Of a DNA stretch of 64,000 bases, positions 23,361 through 34,014 are shown one piece after another. The stretch is from NCBI GenBank assembly GCA_033977485.1, contig CM066984.1, positions 45,763,100 to 45,827,099 on the forward strand, given 5' to 3'. How positions within the stretch are numbered: position 1 is the stretch's first letter; each line of letters starts with the position of its first letter. The translations under genes and the position numbers were made by a program. The DNA comes from Hydrangea macrophylla (lineage: Eukaryota; Streptophyta; Magnoliopsida; Cornales; Hydrangeaceae). Under the pieces are notes generated by a model, which ran no database searches, was not told where the DNA came from, and saw only the letters and a list, made by a program, of their open reading frames with translations.

Positions 23361-24596
23361 CACTTTTAGATATTATTTAAACTGTGAGACTCATGCCCCC
23401 TTTTTTTATTTATATTGCAGATTTGGTCTCACGAGTGTCTCCACATGATGTCCCCTGAGACACGCGATGCTGACGCCCTCATCATGCCCTAGGGATTAAA
23501 ATGGGCGAAGGATAGGGTCGGGCGAAAGACCGGGGCTCATGATTTTAAGACGTTCAGGAACTTCTTGATGAACTTGAGAGAGCCGCACGTTCACTGGCAG
23601 CCATGGCTTTGGGTGCTTCCCACTTCTTCCGCAGGGATACGGGCATCGGGTGGGTACGACTCGATAAGACAACTACTAGATGGGCCAGAAGCCCGGGCAT
23701 GGTATTTGGGAGAGAGGGTGACTAGGCAGTCTCTAGCGGCTCCCGTATTCTTCGTGCCAAACCCTCCTCCAGATTCTATGAGAGCCACAGACACGCTTCA
23801 AGATAGTGCACTTATAGCTGCTCTGATGGGCTTGGGCATCCGTGACTTTGTGGAACCCCCACGAGGTACGCAGCTTCCCGCGCTGCTAAGCCGATACGAA
23901 CTTCCCTCTGATGGAAGTGACTCGGGTGAGTACACGATTTCTTTATTCTTTCCTGGATTCTCTCTCATTCTTTATTTACATTTTATTCTTGTTATTTGCA
24001 TCCTGTCCCTACTGCTGTTCGTCCTCCCACTTTACCAGAGTGGAATTAGGCCATGTCGACTGTCTCCTTCAGTGAGCAATTCTCGATGATGATTCCCCGA
24101 CTCTCTCAGGGTTCCCTTACCATTCCTCTTTAGTATGATGATGTCCCGCGTGTTTATGTGGAGGAGGGCTTGATGTATGCCCACAGCGTGCGACTGTGGG
24201 TCCTTGGGCGAGACTGGATGGTAAGAATTTATTCTCGTCTCTCACATGATTTTGGCTGCCTCTCATTTACTGATCTTTATTTTTTGGCTCTTGGTTTCAC
24301 CATGAGGGAGCTCGAGCGACGGCTCCGGTGCAGTTGAGGGCCTAGGTAAAAATCTCCTCTCTACTTTCAAAATTTAATTTTATCCTAAGCATTCCCGAGC
24401 TTCACCTCCTCTCTCCTTTTAGGTGGAGGAGAACAGGGCGCTGGCCCAACAAGTGGGGGTGCTTCAACAGCGACTTCAGCAGTTCGGCATTCCCTTCAGT
24501 GATGTCCCTGGAGGTAGCGGGCTGGATGAGGTGGAGGTTTCGGTGGCGGTAGCAGTGGAAGCCGAGGTGGAGGCAGAGGGGGGACAGAGGTGGTAA

Positions 24597-25164
24597 GAGC
24601 GGGACAGAGTCGGAAGAGGAGCTACTTAGGCGTGTTACCCGTCAGACTCGGGGCCGGGGCCACGGCTGACCGCACTTTTTATTATCATTTTTATTTTCTT
24701 TTACTTTCTGAGTGTTTCTGGAGAGGTCACACACACTTGGATGACTGCATATATATGCCTTTTTTTATGGCGGCTATTGGATAGCCGGGATAGGATATGC
24801 ACAAGCATCTCTTACTCTTTGCATGCTTTTTTCATTTCATGATTGTGACCATGGCTTGGTCATGCATTCCATTGTTTACTGCTTTTCCTTTTCCCGTTCT
24901 GTGACTAGGGCTTGGCCTTGTGCCCCTTTTTATTATCATTTTTTATGACTTCTATGAATGTTATTGCTTTTATTATCTCTTTATGTGAATGAATGGATGA
25001 ATGAATGCGACCATAGCTTGGTTTTGTTGCACGTGGTGCATGATGCGCACGCTTTTTATTATTTTTATTCAGTTTTCTACTTACAGGTGGGCTGAAAATA
25101 GTACAAACGGATCCTGTCAAAATGAACTTCAAACGGCACTTGGTTAGGCCTCCGCGATACTCAG
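24597..25164 (+). other. Spacer between accessory genes of element B
   Basis: Non-coding 3' flank of the PMD gene. It has several degenerate repeats of 'gact/gacc-a-ggcttgg' type (24847-24863, 24903-24918, 25009-25023) and T-rich tracts such as TTTTTATTATCATTTTT. Nothing else is seen. Confidence 0.4.
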
Positions 25165-25293
25165 TGACTGCCATTGCTACAGTCAGAGAATGTCGTACGA
25201 CATTCACAGACTGCCGCATGGTACATCATAGAGTGTCATTCTGGTTTTTCGAGTGCCGCCCTATGTCCTGTGCAGATCCACTTCTATTTATAC
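25165..25293 (+). promoter_or_regulatory. Promoter of the element B DUF7745-like gene: phased dyads and TATA box
   Basis: Half-sites of the type GA[AGC]TG[CT]C start at 25165, 25188, 25209, 25231 and 25251 (steps 23, 21, 22, 20 bp). The second is a perfect 18-bp palindrome GAATGTCGTACGACATTC (25188-25205). A TATA box CTATTTATAC (25284-25293) follows, and the start codon is at 25351. The layout parallels the PMD promoter of element A and the LTR U3 regions. Confidence 0.6.
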
Positions 25294-26270
25294 CCCCTTC
25301 TCTTCAAAACTCCGCAAAGCACTCTCTTCTTTCATGCTCTTCCCTTCCAAATGGCCCCCATTAGTTCCCAAATCCTTTTCCCGTGGATGGATACTCTCTC
25401 TGGCATTGATAAGCTCAAACTTCGCGTGTTTTTTCTCCTTCTGACGGATGACTCTTAACGAAAGCTTGCTTCAAGCTGATACTCAGTGTTGGGATCCCTT
25501 ACTCCACGTCTTCCGTTTTGGCTACCAAGAGATTTATCCCCTATTTGAGGAGTTCAGCGCTATTCTTTATACTGATCCTTCTACGAATTTGACTGTTCCT
25601 CTGGTGCAAGCCAGGTATGTTCAGAATTTGGTAGCTCTTCTCTATATATCCCGTAGTGCCGTGGGCTCAAGCGCCTCTCTTTGGTCTATGTTCTCATCGG
25701 GGATCCTTATGATAGCGGGTTTCAGGTTACACGGCATAGCGCTTTATCGTTCACTATGCTTTTTTATTTCCTCTTTCAGTCATCCTCTGACATTCCTGTA
25801 CCCATTTCCCGTGGTTTGAGAAAAATGGAAAGTGCCATCATGCTGGTTCTTGGTGAGACTTTGATGGGACTAGATCGTGCCCGTGCTACCGGGGCCAGGT
25901 TATCTACCAGGGCGCCTTTATTTTACAGATTTGGATCATGGAGCACTTGGATCTCTTCATACACCCTTCCCACCTTAGCGGGTCTGTAGACACCCCAATT
26001 TTGACTGACCGTCAAATTTAGGAGAGTGTCACCTCCATGTCCAATGATAATAAGGACCGAAAAGATTCGAAGTATTCCAAGCTCTTCAGAAAATTCTCCA
26101 AACGCGATAAAATTTCACAGAAAGAAGAAAATACCAGGTATTTGGGAGAATTCAGGTATAAAACACCATTTTTGGAAAAGATCTTCAAAAATAAGTTTTT
26201 TTAAGAAAAAGGGAAGAAAGAAAACACCTAAAAAGGGAAATTCAACAGAAAACGGCCACGGCAGTATACC

Positions 26271-26376
26271 GCGACACTCAGTGAGTGCCGAGCGGCACTC
26301 AATGAGTGTCGAACGACATCCAGTGAGTGCCAGCCCGGCAATTACTGAGTGCCGCCGACATTTTCTGACTGTCGTT
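26271..26376 (+). promoter_or_regulatory. Phased dyad array 1 in the solo LTR
   Basis: GAGTG[CT]C half-sites start at 26283, 26304, 26325 and 26347, and GACTGTCG at 26367 (steps of about 20-22 bp). The best dyad is GAGTGCCGAGCGGCACTC at 26283-26300. Same design as in the A-type LTRs although the sequence has drifted. Confidence 0.6.
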
Positions 26377-26482
26377 TGCTTTTAAAGTCCGTATTTTGTG
26401 GTATAATACGTATGTGTATGCGGATAAAAACAAAAATCTGATAAAGTAAGGTTGACAAAAATACGGCAATCAATAATTTGCC

Positions 26483-26590
26483 GCGACACTCACTGAGAGC
26501 CGCTCGGCAGTCACGGAATGCCGCGACGGCAGTCGCGGAGTGCCGCGGCGGCAGCCACGGACTGCCACGAACAACTCTTGAATGCCGCCC
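26483..26590 (+). promoter_or_regulatory. Phased dyad array 2 in the solo LTR
   Basis: Half-sites GAGAGCCG, GAATGCCG, GAGTGCCG, GACTGCC and GAATGCCG start at 26495, 26516, 26538, 26560 and 26580 (steps 21, 22, 22, 20 bp). The TATA box is about 110 bp downstream. Confidence 0.6.
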
Positions 26591-26697
26591 TAGGCAGCAG
26601 TCTGTCTACTTTCAGGAAGTACGTATTGTACCACCAAATGGGATGATTACACCTGTCTTTTGCTCTGAATTCACTGAAAATACTTGGTAATTTTTGT

Positions 26698-26707
26698 CTA
26701 TAAAAGA
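26698..26707 (+). promoter_or_regulatory. TATA box of the solo LTR
   Basis: CTATAAAAGA, a canonical plant TATA box, about 713 bp into the LTR and followed by a purine-rich leader. Confidence 0.7.
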
Positions 26708-29353
26708 GGGAGGATCTTCCTTGAAGAAAGAGAAAAGATAAGAGAGTAAAAAAAAAGAAGATAGAAGAGAGTGATACAACATACAATACACAACACAATC
26801 CGAAAAGAGAGAGTTTAGAGAACTAAGGAGAAGAGCTTGGAATATCTTCAAAGGAAAAGAACTTTGAGGATAGCTTGGAGGTGACCCTCTAATCTTAGTT
26901 GTATTTTCTTTCTTTTGAGCTTCTAATATTCAAGTCATTTTTTAGTTTTGGTTGATTAAGTTTTAGAGTTTGTTAAGTAAACTTGAAAGTCCTTGTTTCT
27001 AATTCTTTGATCTTTCTTCTATTTCTTTTGTTTATGTTTTTCTCTTGAGATTCTTGGAGATCTTCAATATCTCTCTTGACATTTCTTGAGTATGATCCTT
27101 TGAATCCCATGTAAGCTTATGCTTTACATGAGAGTCAAAATTTGATCATCACTTCATTTTATAAACAAATAGATGGATCCAAGTCCATACTCATGACTTG
27201 AGTCCTCTAAACTTGATATCTCATGGAATCCTTTCTATATTCCTTTCAGACTCATAAGTATTAGTCATGTCTTCATCTCCAATGACCATCAAATGGTAGG
27301 AGGAAGTGGTTTTGAGTCTAAGCCCATCCCCATGGTTTAGATTCTTTATCTTGAGATTTCATGAAGTCCATTCATACTTCACTTGAAATCTATAAATATA
27401 AAGGTCTTTTAGTCTCCAATGACCATCAAATGGTAGGAGAAGATGGCTTAGTTTAAGTCCAACTTCATGATTCAATAGTTGGAATTAGCAAATAAGAGTT
27501 GAACTTGACAAATGAAAACAGTGAGTTCACAAACTGTTTTTGATCAAAGATTTTTAGTTTGAGATCTAACCGTCGAAATCAAATGAAACCAACGAGAAAG
27601 TATCAACAACACAATATTCTACCACTGCATTGTTTGTTTTAAGGTGGTTTCATGTCTAAAGTGGTTTGGTTGTGAGTTTTGTAAGGACACTACAATCTGT
27701 CCAGAGTTTCAGCATGGTAACACTCTTTTGAAATAAGTAAACCAATGCTTTAATAAAGTGTTTGTGACCCAAAATATTTTTTTCCAAGTCGATTAATGTG
27801 TTAGGAAGTCACACTAAAAAGAACAAAGCATTTATGATTTTTTTGCTATTTTTAGAAAATCGTGCAAGAACTCTGGACAGAAGGTTGTAAAATGCTGAGT
27901 GATGTCTGGGTTTTGTCCAATTTCTGGAGATCCAACCGTTGAAACCTTGATTTATTTTTTGGGTTAAAAACTAGACACACAGAGACACCTTGTGTCCAAA
28001 ATCCATTAGGATCAAGCCGCGGGAACCATGCTGTTCCATTTTTTAAAGTTATGATCTGCTCTCTGTAATTCATAAAAAAAACTGCTACAGTTTTTGTCTA
28101 ATCTTGTTTGTTTCAACTCAAATGGCCCCTAATGTCTTGAGACCCAAATCATACTTTGAATAATGGTAATTTAGCTTAAATCCAGAGGCTAAGTGACCCA
28201 AATTAGTGAATAAATCCATGTCTTATTCTTGTTTACATTCATTCATTCATGTACATTTAATGCTCATGATTAGAACTAGCTATTGAATAAAGTTGGATTT
28301 CATGCTTGATAGGTTTAAGCTAAAAACTTAGGGTTGTTATTTCTAACTTCACATCTTATATATCATGTGGACTAACCTTTTGTTTGTAGCGCTATTAAGG
28401 TATGATCTCTGGGACCCCCTTTAATTTATTTTAATTTCTTGATTTCATTGATTTTTCAACCTCATGCGCGACACCTTAGAATTAGGAGCTTGCCTTATAT
28501 GTATATGTGATTAGAGACTCTTTTTAGGATTTTCTTTTGTCTGTATGCATTGCACGTTTAATATCGCCGCTGGATCCCGGGTAAGCCCTCTTGTTCCCTA
28601 TTGCATATCATATTGCTTGCTACTTGGAATATGTGGCTTATGAATGATATTTTGTCATTAGCAATTTTACACCCTTTTGGACATGCTTTTTGTGATGTAT
28701 ATGTATATATGTATTAATTGAGGGCGTGCTTAGATTAATAAATTTGATTAAAAGGATGTTGAGTAGAGGCCTATTGCAAGATAGGATGAGAGAGGGTGTT
28801 TTAGTCCAAGGGCTCCTTCCTCTCTCATTCCATAATCCCCGGACCTAGTTAATCTCTGGTTTCTGAAAGATCAGTTCACTTTACAAAATGGTTTCTTAAT
28901 TTCCTTTTAAAAATTAAGTGGCGACTCATTTATTTTTTAAATTGATTTTGAAAAGCTGTGGGTAAAAAGAAAGAAAAACCTGCGATATCCACAGGGTCAC
29001 TTCCTTACGATCGTATACAGATTCACCACTTGTTTCACTCTACCGATGCATGGCTCAGTTGGCTCCAAGGCCTCTCTCCTGGTGATATTTGTTGGGTCTG
29101 CCCGCAGTGGGCTTATCGCTCTTTCATAGTACGACATCCTGGGCAGCCCGGCATTTGGTTGCCTGGCTTGCATGCCACCAGTTTCTACATTCCTGACAAG
29201 GTGTTCCGTCATTTTGGACTCTTGCAGGATACTACTGAGACCATTACTACTGATTTTACGAGGGGGTCTGCTTTGCGCCCTTTTATTGTGAAGGCCTTCA
29301 TTGAGGCTTGGCATGATAGAGTGTCAGCTCCCTTTCAGAGATCCCCAGCTTGA

Positions 29354-30067
29354 GTTGTGTCTACTGCCGAGTACCTTCTTCAGATTCAGACCCTAATCCA
29401 GAGACAGACTTCGTAGGTATACATGGATGAAACTGAAATGACAGGACAAAGCTTTATTTTACAAAAATTTTGACAAGTCCTACCTACCCTTTTCATGCTT
29501 TTGAATGTGACTTCTTTTGTTTCTCTTCCCAAAGAGTGTTCTCGTTTTTAGGAAATTTTCTAACATATTTAATCAAAGTGTTCACTCTTCCGATTAATCC
29601 TTTGTGAAAATTTTCCTTTTAATGTCTTTTCTTGGCTCTTTTACTTTGCTTTTACCTAAAGTTTTGATCATTCTATACCATGAATTTTTGTTTGTTCTTT
29701 TATACACTTATTTTAATAGCCAGGAGATCCAGAGATGGGATTAAAGGAAGTATCTGGGTTCTTCGGATAGCAAACAAAATTTGCTGCTGGTTTTGGGGCT
29801 TTAAAGTGGTTCCGAGCAAATGCAAGTTTGCCCCTAGTTTAACAAAGGTTTTTTTTTAGATTTTCATGGACCGAAGGCTTTCAAGAGCCCGCCTACTTAT
29901 CCCCAAATGGATATCAGGTCTGCAGTAGTTCAGTTTAAGGTTTGACGGAAAGTGCCTTTTTAGGCAATTATTAGTGGTCGAACCGAGTAGGTTGCCTATG
30001 TATCCTCTAGTGGGAATCAGGTCAAGCGTAGTTCATCGATGTAGGAGGTTTCAAAAGAAAAGGGGTT
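29354..30067 (-). other. Spacer of element B between integrase and accessory genes
   Basis: Non-coding. On the minus strand it has the GAACTACGCTTGAC...GGATACATAGGCA module (29990-30034) right after the integrase, and the PPT-like CTAGGGGCAAAC (29830-29841), in the same order as element A has them at 4472-4948. Confidence 0.6.
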
Positions 30068-30812
30068 TCATGCAAAGTATTTCTTGAGGCGATCGAGGTT
30101 AATCAGTTGCTTAAATTCAACTATGTCCAGGTCCATGAGATACGTCGCTCCCCCGGAGAGGAGAGTCTTAATAATGTATGGCCCGACCCAGTTGGGTTTG
30201 AATTTTCCTCTAGGGTCATAAACAGGCACTTTAAGTTCTTTGAGGACCAAGTCACCCTCAGCAAGCTTCCTTGGGCGAACCTTTTTGTTGAAAGCACGAG
30301 CTATCCTCTTTTGGTACCCCTGAGTATGATTTATCACTGCCAACCTCTTCTCATCAAGAAACATCAACTCTTCATATCTTCCCCGTATCCATTCCAACTC
30401 AGTTACTTCACATTCCATCAAAACCCTGAGAGATGGTATTTCTACTTCGACCGGAACAACAGCCTCCATCCCATAAACCAACGAATACAGTGTAGCTCCC
30501 GTAGAAGTTCTTACAGAGGTCCAGTATCCCCATATAGCAAAGGGAAACTTTTCGTGCCAATCCTTATATGTATCCGTCATTCTTCCTAAGATTGCCTTGA
30601 CATTCGTATTCGCTGCTTCCACTACTCCGTTTGTTTGAGGCCTATACAGGGATGACTGATGGCGAGTGATTTTAGATTTCCCTAAGAGCGGGATAACATC
30701 TCCTTGAAAATGACTGCCGTGATCAGAGATGAACTCATTCGGGACTCCATATCTGCAAATTATGTTCTTCTCGATGAAACTCACCACATCATTGGCTTTC
30801 AAAGTTGTATAC
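30068..30812 (-). pseudogene. Integrase C-terminal part, Tat element B
   Basis: Second part of the integrase, cut from its first part (39524-39913) by Copia-2. It contains the second catalytic Asp (ISDHGSHF), PQTNGVVEAAN with the Glu, a GDLVLKELKVPVYDPRGKF stretch and the end NLDRLKKYFA. The frame is open throughout this part, with no stop, in contrast to the copy in element A. Confidence 0.85.
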
Positions 30813-32316
30813 TGTTGGGTTTGTGCCCTCAAACCATTATTTTATATAGGAGACATTGACATTTTAATATATGGATATCAGCTTTACATTTTGTTATGTA
30901 TGTTTCTTTCATGAGATGATTGTTATCCTTAAGTATCATAGTAAGTACTTCGTGTATGTATGAGATACATACAAGTGAGATACGAATTGCTATTCTTTGT
31001 TACTTAGAACATGTCACAGTGGATGTTGAGACTAGGATATCTCATCAGGTTTACACTGTAGCATGATTAACTACCATTGGATGGAGTAATCAATCTCATA
31101 TCACTAGAGTGTAACTCTTAGTTAATATGCTAGTGCTTATAGTGCATTGACGGACCTGAGTTTTCTTTTGACGCTCAAGGCTGTCAATCAGCCGATAGGA
31201 ACTCATAACTTGTGTAAGGTACGTGTTCTCAATCTTGAGACGATTATGAACACAGATTGTGGATATGACTGCTTTGACTTACCAATCAGTGAGGTCTATA
31301 GAAGATCAACACCTGGGTATCTTGGGTATGTCATGTTCATAGGGTTGTGAACATATATTGTCAAGATAGAATCTACCCTTTGATTCAGAGTAAGCATTCC
31401 CTTGAGAATGTCACCAAGTCGATTACTGAGTACTGCAGTCTTGTTGATAAGAGTTATCAACATGTTTAGTAATCATGAGAGGTGAATGGGACTCAAGGAC
31501 TATAAGAAGTAATCATGATTCAGGTTGACAGTAATTGTTTATCCGACTACCTGAATATGATTGCGAATGCTGACGGTAGAGGGACATTAGTACAACATAC
31601 AAGTCTAGTTATCGCTTCGGATATGTTCTTTTGCGTTGGAGTTCAGTTATCATTTTATAGTGGAGTAAACGTTAACTGATCAGTCGATTAATTTGCTGAT
31701 CAAAGAGTTTGGTCATGGGAGTTAATCAACTGATCTGAGCCAACAATAAAGAGTCTAGGAGGTCCCACTCTTAGCTCCTCTAGGATGCTTGGAAAGGCAA
31801 ATGAGGATGATGTCAAGACAGGTTCGATCGATCAAAGTTGTCTCGATCGATTGAAGTCTAGACAGGTTCGATCGATTGAAGATGGTCGATCGATCGAATG
31901 GTCGATCGATCGAATCCACTTCGATCGCTCGAGAGCTAGGTCGGTTCTGGGAATCTATAAATAGGGCAGCTGCGCTCTAAAAAACTTGTTGTTCATCATT
32001 TTGAACGTCAGAAGCTGCAGAAACTATTTTGGAACCCCAAAACCTTCTGTATCCTCTCCATTAGGGTTCCCACCAACCCTAGCCCTTCCTGCGAGCATCC
32101 ATAGGAGTCATAAGAGTGAAGACCATCTAGTGGAGGCTGCTGGAAGTCAGAGATTTCAGAATTGGGTTCAAGACAGTAAGGTATAATTCTTGTCTCCTCT
32201 TGTGCGCATCTATAGAGTTGATGGGTAGTAGATCCGGGCATGCCAATTAAGTTTTGTAACTTGATTTTTCCACTGCGGGTTTAAACTTAGAACTTAAACC
32301 ATTTTTTTTTCCAACA
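30813..32316 (+). repeat. 5' LTR of Copia-2
   Basis: 1504 bp. A CGATCG-type palindrome array lies at 31825-31934 and a TATA box TCTATAAATAGG at 31954-31965. The region after the TATA box has a donor-like AAGGTATAA (32177-32185). Confidence 0.9.
31825..31934 (+). promoter_or_regulatory. CGATCG palindrome array upstream of the Copia-2 TATA box
   Basis: CGATCGA cores at 31825, 31844, 31869, 31886, 31903 and 31922 (steps 17-25 bp), several as TTCGATCGATCGAA-like palindromes, ending about 20 bp before the TATA box. Also present in the other LTR (39029-39140). Confidence 0.6.
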
Positions 32317-32318
32317 AT

Positions 32319-32331
32319 TGGTATCAGAGCC
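32319..32331 (+). other. Primer-binding site of Copia-2
   Basis: TGGTATCAGAGCC two bases after the 5' LTR; complementary to initiator tRNA-Met. Confidence 0.88.
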
Positions 32332-34014
32332 ACGCTCGTTTGGATCTATAGATGCATTTTTGGAACACTATATTGATTTGCATGTTAATTTTAGAACTGT
32401 TTTCGAAACGGCATTGTCACAGATCTGTTTCTGCAGTGTTATCGCAGCAGAATACAAATCTGTGATTGCATGGGATGCAAGGCGGGTTCGATCGAGCGAA
32501 CATGTTTCGAGCGATCGAACATCCTCTGTCCTCGAGCGATCGAACAGTCTTCGATCGATCAAAACCTTCTGGTGTTCGATCGATCGAATGAAGTTAGATC
32601 GATCGAGACAGATTCTTTGTCAGACTCTCTGTTTCACAGTTGTAAGGTGTTTTGAAATTAAAAGCTTTATTTTCAAAAGTATTCTGTAAAATTTTCAAAT
32701 CATTCTGTGAAACAGAATGTTCAAACGATTGAACAGTGTTCAATCGATCGAAGGTTCGAGCGATCGAACGGTCTTCGATCGATCGAACTGTGACAGAGAA
32801 GTAAGATGCTGTTTTTAAGTTCTAATTCAGTATGTAAAGAGTTTATATACTGTGTGAATCAATTAAGTGTTCCAATATTACATATATTTGTTATGCATGT
32901 GTGGATGCGTGTACGACTAACCCTTTTGCAGCTAGTTTAATCACTATCTCCCATGGCACCAAGACTTTTAAATTTTGTATTTAAACTGTTTGAGATTGGT
33001 GCATGTTGTAATTTAAGTTTGGTTTGGTTTTAAGGCATATGTAAAGGGCGCTGCGACTTCAATCCTACGAAAAGGAAAGTCGCACCGGTTTCCCTAGCCT
33101 TTTATTTTGTTGTTATTTCTATTTCTAGATAAATTGTAAACTTCGAAAGAAGCATAGGACAAATGTAATAGAATTAGAAAATCCATGAAGATGGAGGAAG
33201 GAGCCGTTATCCATGAAGATGGAGCTAGAGGCGATCAAACCAAAAGGAGGTTCTATAGAGATAGAGCCATGGGAGATAGAGGCATTGTTTGAATGCCTAT
33301 ATTTCATTTTAGTTTTTTGTTTTATGTGCTTGGTTTGTGATTGGCGTATAACACATTGTATCATGCACGTAAAACAAGTTTTCTAAAATAAAATTCACAA
33401 AACCGTTTTCAACACATTAGTAAACATTAGATGTTTATGGGAAGTGTGTAGAAACAGATTTTCTCAAAAAGCAAAATCCTTTTTACTAAAACTAGTGGGA
33501 GAGGGTCTTATTAATTACACCCACGATCTTCCATTAACGGTTCACTGTAAGATGAGTGGTGCATTCTGTGTCACCTCGTCAGGGGTGATCATTCCATACG
33601 GAGGGTGCATTACTCATTGGTTACTAGATGTAAACTTCTTATGATAGGATCAATCAGACGTGTTAGAGGGTGACCACCACACGGAGGCGCTACTTGAGAC
33701 GGCTGTGATTGGATCCTAGTTAATGGTACACACTAGCTAAGCTATGGATAAGGGATCCCACACGGGGCATTGTTCAGAAACTTAGAGATCAAAAGGGATC
33801 GGGAGTCATAACTTGTTTTTACAAGAGTTGCATAGCGGACAAGTCTTGATTAATCGAAAAATAGAAAATTGACCTCCACACGGAGGCTTTATTCTTTTGT
33901 TTCGATATTCCGGCGACTTTGTTTTAAAATAAGAGTTTTAAGGATTCTTTTATTTCAAACTGTCAAATCCTCATATCCATATTTATTTTGTTTGTTTGAT
34001 TTTCAGTAATCATA
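32332..34014 (+). other. Leader of Copia-2
   Basis: Untranslated leader of about 1.7 kb. It holds two further CGATCG arrays (32488-32612 and 32735-32785), and four copies of a short module around CCACACGGAGGC (33587-33605, 33670-33690, 33755-33769, 33871-33887). It ends in an acceptor-like TTTGATTTTCAG eight bases before the gag ATG. The open frames in it do not match any protein I know. Confidence 0.65.

Larger units (their letters stand above)
14497..24596 (+). pseudogene. Plant mobile domain gene of element B, interrupted by Copia-1
   Basis: Homologous exon by exon to the PMD gene of element A. Exons: 14497-15121 (AERWWDTTSTFHFDFGEMTMT, frameshifted near 14785), donor GTACGT; 23421-23925 after acceptor TATTGCAG (LGERVTRQ, WYLGER), donor GTGAGT; 24039-24220 (EEGLMYAHSVRLWVLGRDW), donor GTAAGA; a poorly kept fifth exon near 24300-24345; and 24423-24596, with a Gln-rich, coiled-coil-like start (LAQQVGVLQQRLQQ) and an acidic/Val tail. 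Frameshifts and stops mark it as dead. Copia-1 lies inside the intron after 15121, 45 bp past the donor. Exon 1 is missing to the left. Strand is opposite to the element B integrase, as in A. Confidence 0.75.
25985..28993 (+). mobile_element. Solo LTR of a Tat-type Ty3/gypsy element
   Basis: 3009 bp, TGTAGACACC to GATATCCACA, flanked by perfect gggtc duplications (25980-25984 and 28994-28998), with no internal region. It is distantly related to the A-type LTRs: same ends, a matching late block (28794-28828) and an AAGTGGCGACTC block (28915-28926), but a different body. It carries two phased dyad arrays and a canonical TATA box. A solo LTR forms by recombination between the two LTRs of a full element. 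Confidence 0.9.
25351..29353 (+). pseudogene. DUF7745-like gene of element B, split by a solo LTR
   Basis: Homologue of the 5230-6285 protein. It starts MAPISSQILFPWMDTL at 25351, then after a frameshift near 25450 shows CWDPLLHVFRFGYQEIYPLF with EEFSAIL, and in a second frame LVLGETLMGLDRARA. It passes through FILQIWIMEHLDLFIHPSHL into the solo LTR at 25985, resumes at 28999 (LPYDRIQIHH, GDICWVCPQWAYRSF, GLHATSFYIPDKVFRHFG) and ends at a stop at 29351-29353. The reading frame rejoins if the LTR and one copy of its gggtc duplication are taken out. At least two frameshifts lie in the left part. Dead. Confidence 0.75.

Noticed and set aside
31825..31934. CGATCG arrays as a CRISPR-like repeat array
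   Set aside because: Plant nuclear sequence, irregular short spacers, palindromic cores and position in an LTR promoter.
32319..32331. tRNA-like matches at TGGTATCAGAGC sites
   Set aside because: Only the primer complement of about 12 bases next to LTRs; no tRNA fold around any of them.
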